A stretch of 64,000 nt of DNA, from NCBI RefSeq assembly GCF_036625195.1, contig NZ_JAZKUG010000001.1, positions 2,170,001 through 2,234,000 of the forward strand, given 5' to 3'. The translations under genes and the position numbers were made by a program. Below, in pieces: positions 63,040 through 64,000 of this stretch. Every line of letters begins with the position of its first letter. Position 1 is the stretch's first letter. Under the pieces are notes generated by a model. It did no database searches and was not told where the DNA came from. It saw only the letters and a list, made by a program, of their open reading frames with translations. This stretch comes from Accumulibacter sp. Its GTDB lineage: Bacteria; Pseudomonadota; Gammaproteobacteria; Burkholderiales; Rhodocyclaceae.

Positions 63040-63993
63040 TCAATTGCCGTCACAATATTGAAACTCGCTTTGGCCAGGACAACGACTACGCCGCACCTCA
63101 ATTCTGTCGCGCTCATCCTGCTGCCGCCGACGCTCTTCTTCTCGACGTTCCTCCTCCCGAGCTCTTCTTTCGGCGTGATCGGCCGACGCGTTCTCGTGCC
63201 GCTTGAAGTCATCAGCGAGACGTTGTTCCATTTCTTCATTGATACCCCGGCTCGATTGCCCGCGATGGGGCGGATCGATCTCGGCTTCCCAGGTGTTCCC
63301 CGATCTGACCAGGTGTGCACTCGCCGTGCCGGCCATCGGCATCGTGAACGATGGCACGAGAGCTCCCCCACGGGATTGGTGAAGCAACGACATTTCATAC
63401 GAGCAATGGAAGCTCCCTTTCGGCTTGGCCGGCTGACAGGCGCGTTTCTTGAAGGACGAGATACGGAAGGTGGTGTTGCCGGCCAATGCTCGCGACCCAT
63501 CGGCCATGGCACCCAAACTTCGCCCCAACTCGCCAGGTAAGACGGTGCGCCAGACCTCTCCCTGTTTCTTGAAGGCAAGCTCATAGGCGCGATTTCCGGC
63601 CGTTTCCACCGCCTGACAAAGCTCTGCCTCGGTCGGGCCATCGCTGGCGGCACCTTTCGCGACGGAGCGCTCATCCTGCATTCGCTTCGTGCAGTAGGAA
63701 ACGTTGGTATCCGGATGTCCCGGAGTGGCCGTCCCAGGAACGCGCTGCCCCGTGTTTCCGTTCGACAGCCTCTGGTCGCGGTAGGGCTGCCAACAGGCGT
63801 GCGCCGCTGTTTCGCATGCTTCCGAACAGGAGGTACGTTGCCGCAAGTCCATTTGCAGACAGGCTCTTCGACAGACAACCTGTTCCTGAAGGCATGGGTG
63901 CTGCGGTACCGCCAGGGCAGAAAAATTAGCGCCGATCAGTGCGAAAAGCACGACCCCCGTGCTCGCCTTGCGTAGGGTTCCTGTCAGTTCCAT
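63040..63993 (-). CDS. Secreted cysteine-rich protein with charged coiled-coil tail
   Basis: 317 residues. A signal peptide (GVVLFALIGANFSALAVPQ) precedes a cysteine-rich segment with paired spacings (CLQEQVVCRRACLQM, CSEACETAAHACW), a central domain of about 130 residues, and a charged helical region rich in Arg/Glu (RREEERRRQQDERDRIEV) before a short tail with two cysteines. Extracytoplasmic location is likely; function unknown. It lies 120 bases upstream of the membrane-protein gene on the same strand. The start is seven bases from the window end, so a longer N-terminus is possible. Confidence 0.65.
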   Translation of the reverse strand: MELTGTLRKASTGVVLFALIGANFSALAVPQHPCLQEQVVCRRACLQMDLRQRTSCSEACETAAHACWQPYRDQRLSNGNTGQRVPGTATPGHPDTNVSYCTKRMQDERSVAKGAASDGPTEAELCQAVETAGNRAYELAFKKQGEVWRTVLPGELGRSLGAMADGSRALAGNTTFRISSFKKRACQPAKPKGSFHCSYEMSLLHQSRGGALVPSFTMPMAGTASAHLVRSGNTWEAEIDPPHRGQSSRGINEEMEQRLADDFKRHENASADHAERRAREEERREEERRRQQDERDRIEVRRSRCPGQSEFQYCDGN

Positions 63994-64000
63994 GCCTGTG

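Noticed and set aside
1..64000. tRNA, rRNA and phage integration (attachment) sites
   Set aside because: Intergenic regions were read for T-loop and anticodon-stem patterns and for duplicated tRNA ends; none was convincing by eye. A covariance-model search would be decisive.

Overview
The window is a GC-rich bacterial chromosome segment whose core genes (lipB-lipA, dacA, rimP-nusA-infB-rbfA-truB, scpA-scpB-rluB, miaB-ybeZ-ybeY-corC-lnt, acnB, prpC-prpD, an Rnf complex ending in nth) have the content and order expected of a betaproteobacterium. Tungstate uptake genes, the 2-methylcitrate genes, Rnf and many toxin-antitoxin genes suggest a Rhodocyclales relative such as Candidatus Accumulibacter or Dechloromonas. 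That placement is inferred from gene content only.

Layout. 1-5.7 kb: cell-wall genes (end of rodA, rlpA, dacA), a GAF-PAS sensor, and lipoate synthesis. 5.7-6.4 kb: a small inverted-repeat element and a membrane protein. 6.6-19.3 kb: a second RlpA-like protein, prpC-prpD, phosphatidylserine synthase, a dipeptidase, a PHP-domain nuclease, YciO, an M50 protease, trpS, scpAB and rluB. 19.3-25.5 kb: the rimP-truB translation operon behind a clear promoter and a terminator-like leader hairpin. 25.5-27.8 kb: a tungstate ABC transporter (minus strand) with the relic of a second copy beside it. 28-30.7 kb: a cytochrome c, two small lipoproteins and pyrD. 30.7-38.3 kb: rnfABCDGE-nth-FIST-DUF1841, a tightly overlapping operon.

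38.3-46.4 kb is an accessory hotspot. The 3' end of the nth-FIST-DUF1841 operon occurs three times: once intact and twice as decayed direct repeats. Between and beyond the copies lie a Uma2 nuclease-like gene, hipBA, a DUF3800 remnant, a serine hydrolase with a proline-rich repeat array, an AbrB-VapC module and a Phd-VapC module. 46.4-56.8 kb returns to core genes after a CorA-like membrane protein.

57-64 kb is a second accessory zone: a sigma factor with a membrane-anchored partner, an IS110-family element with a long left non-coding end that could carry a bridge RNA, and a partly AT-rich minus-strand cluster of exported or membrane proteins of unknown function. That cluster contains two overlapping small genes (57 and 58 codons) that are easily missed. 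It is the strongest candidate here for an undescribed gene system. No rRNA, tRNA or CRISPR array was recognised.
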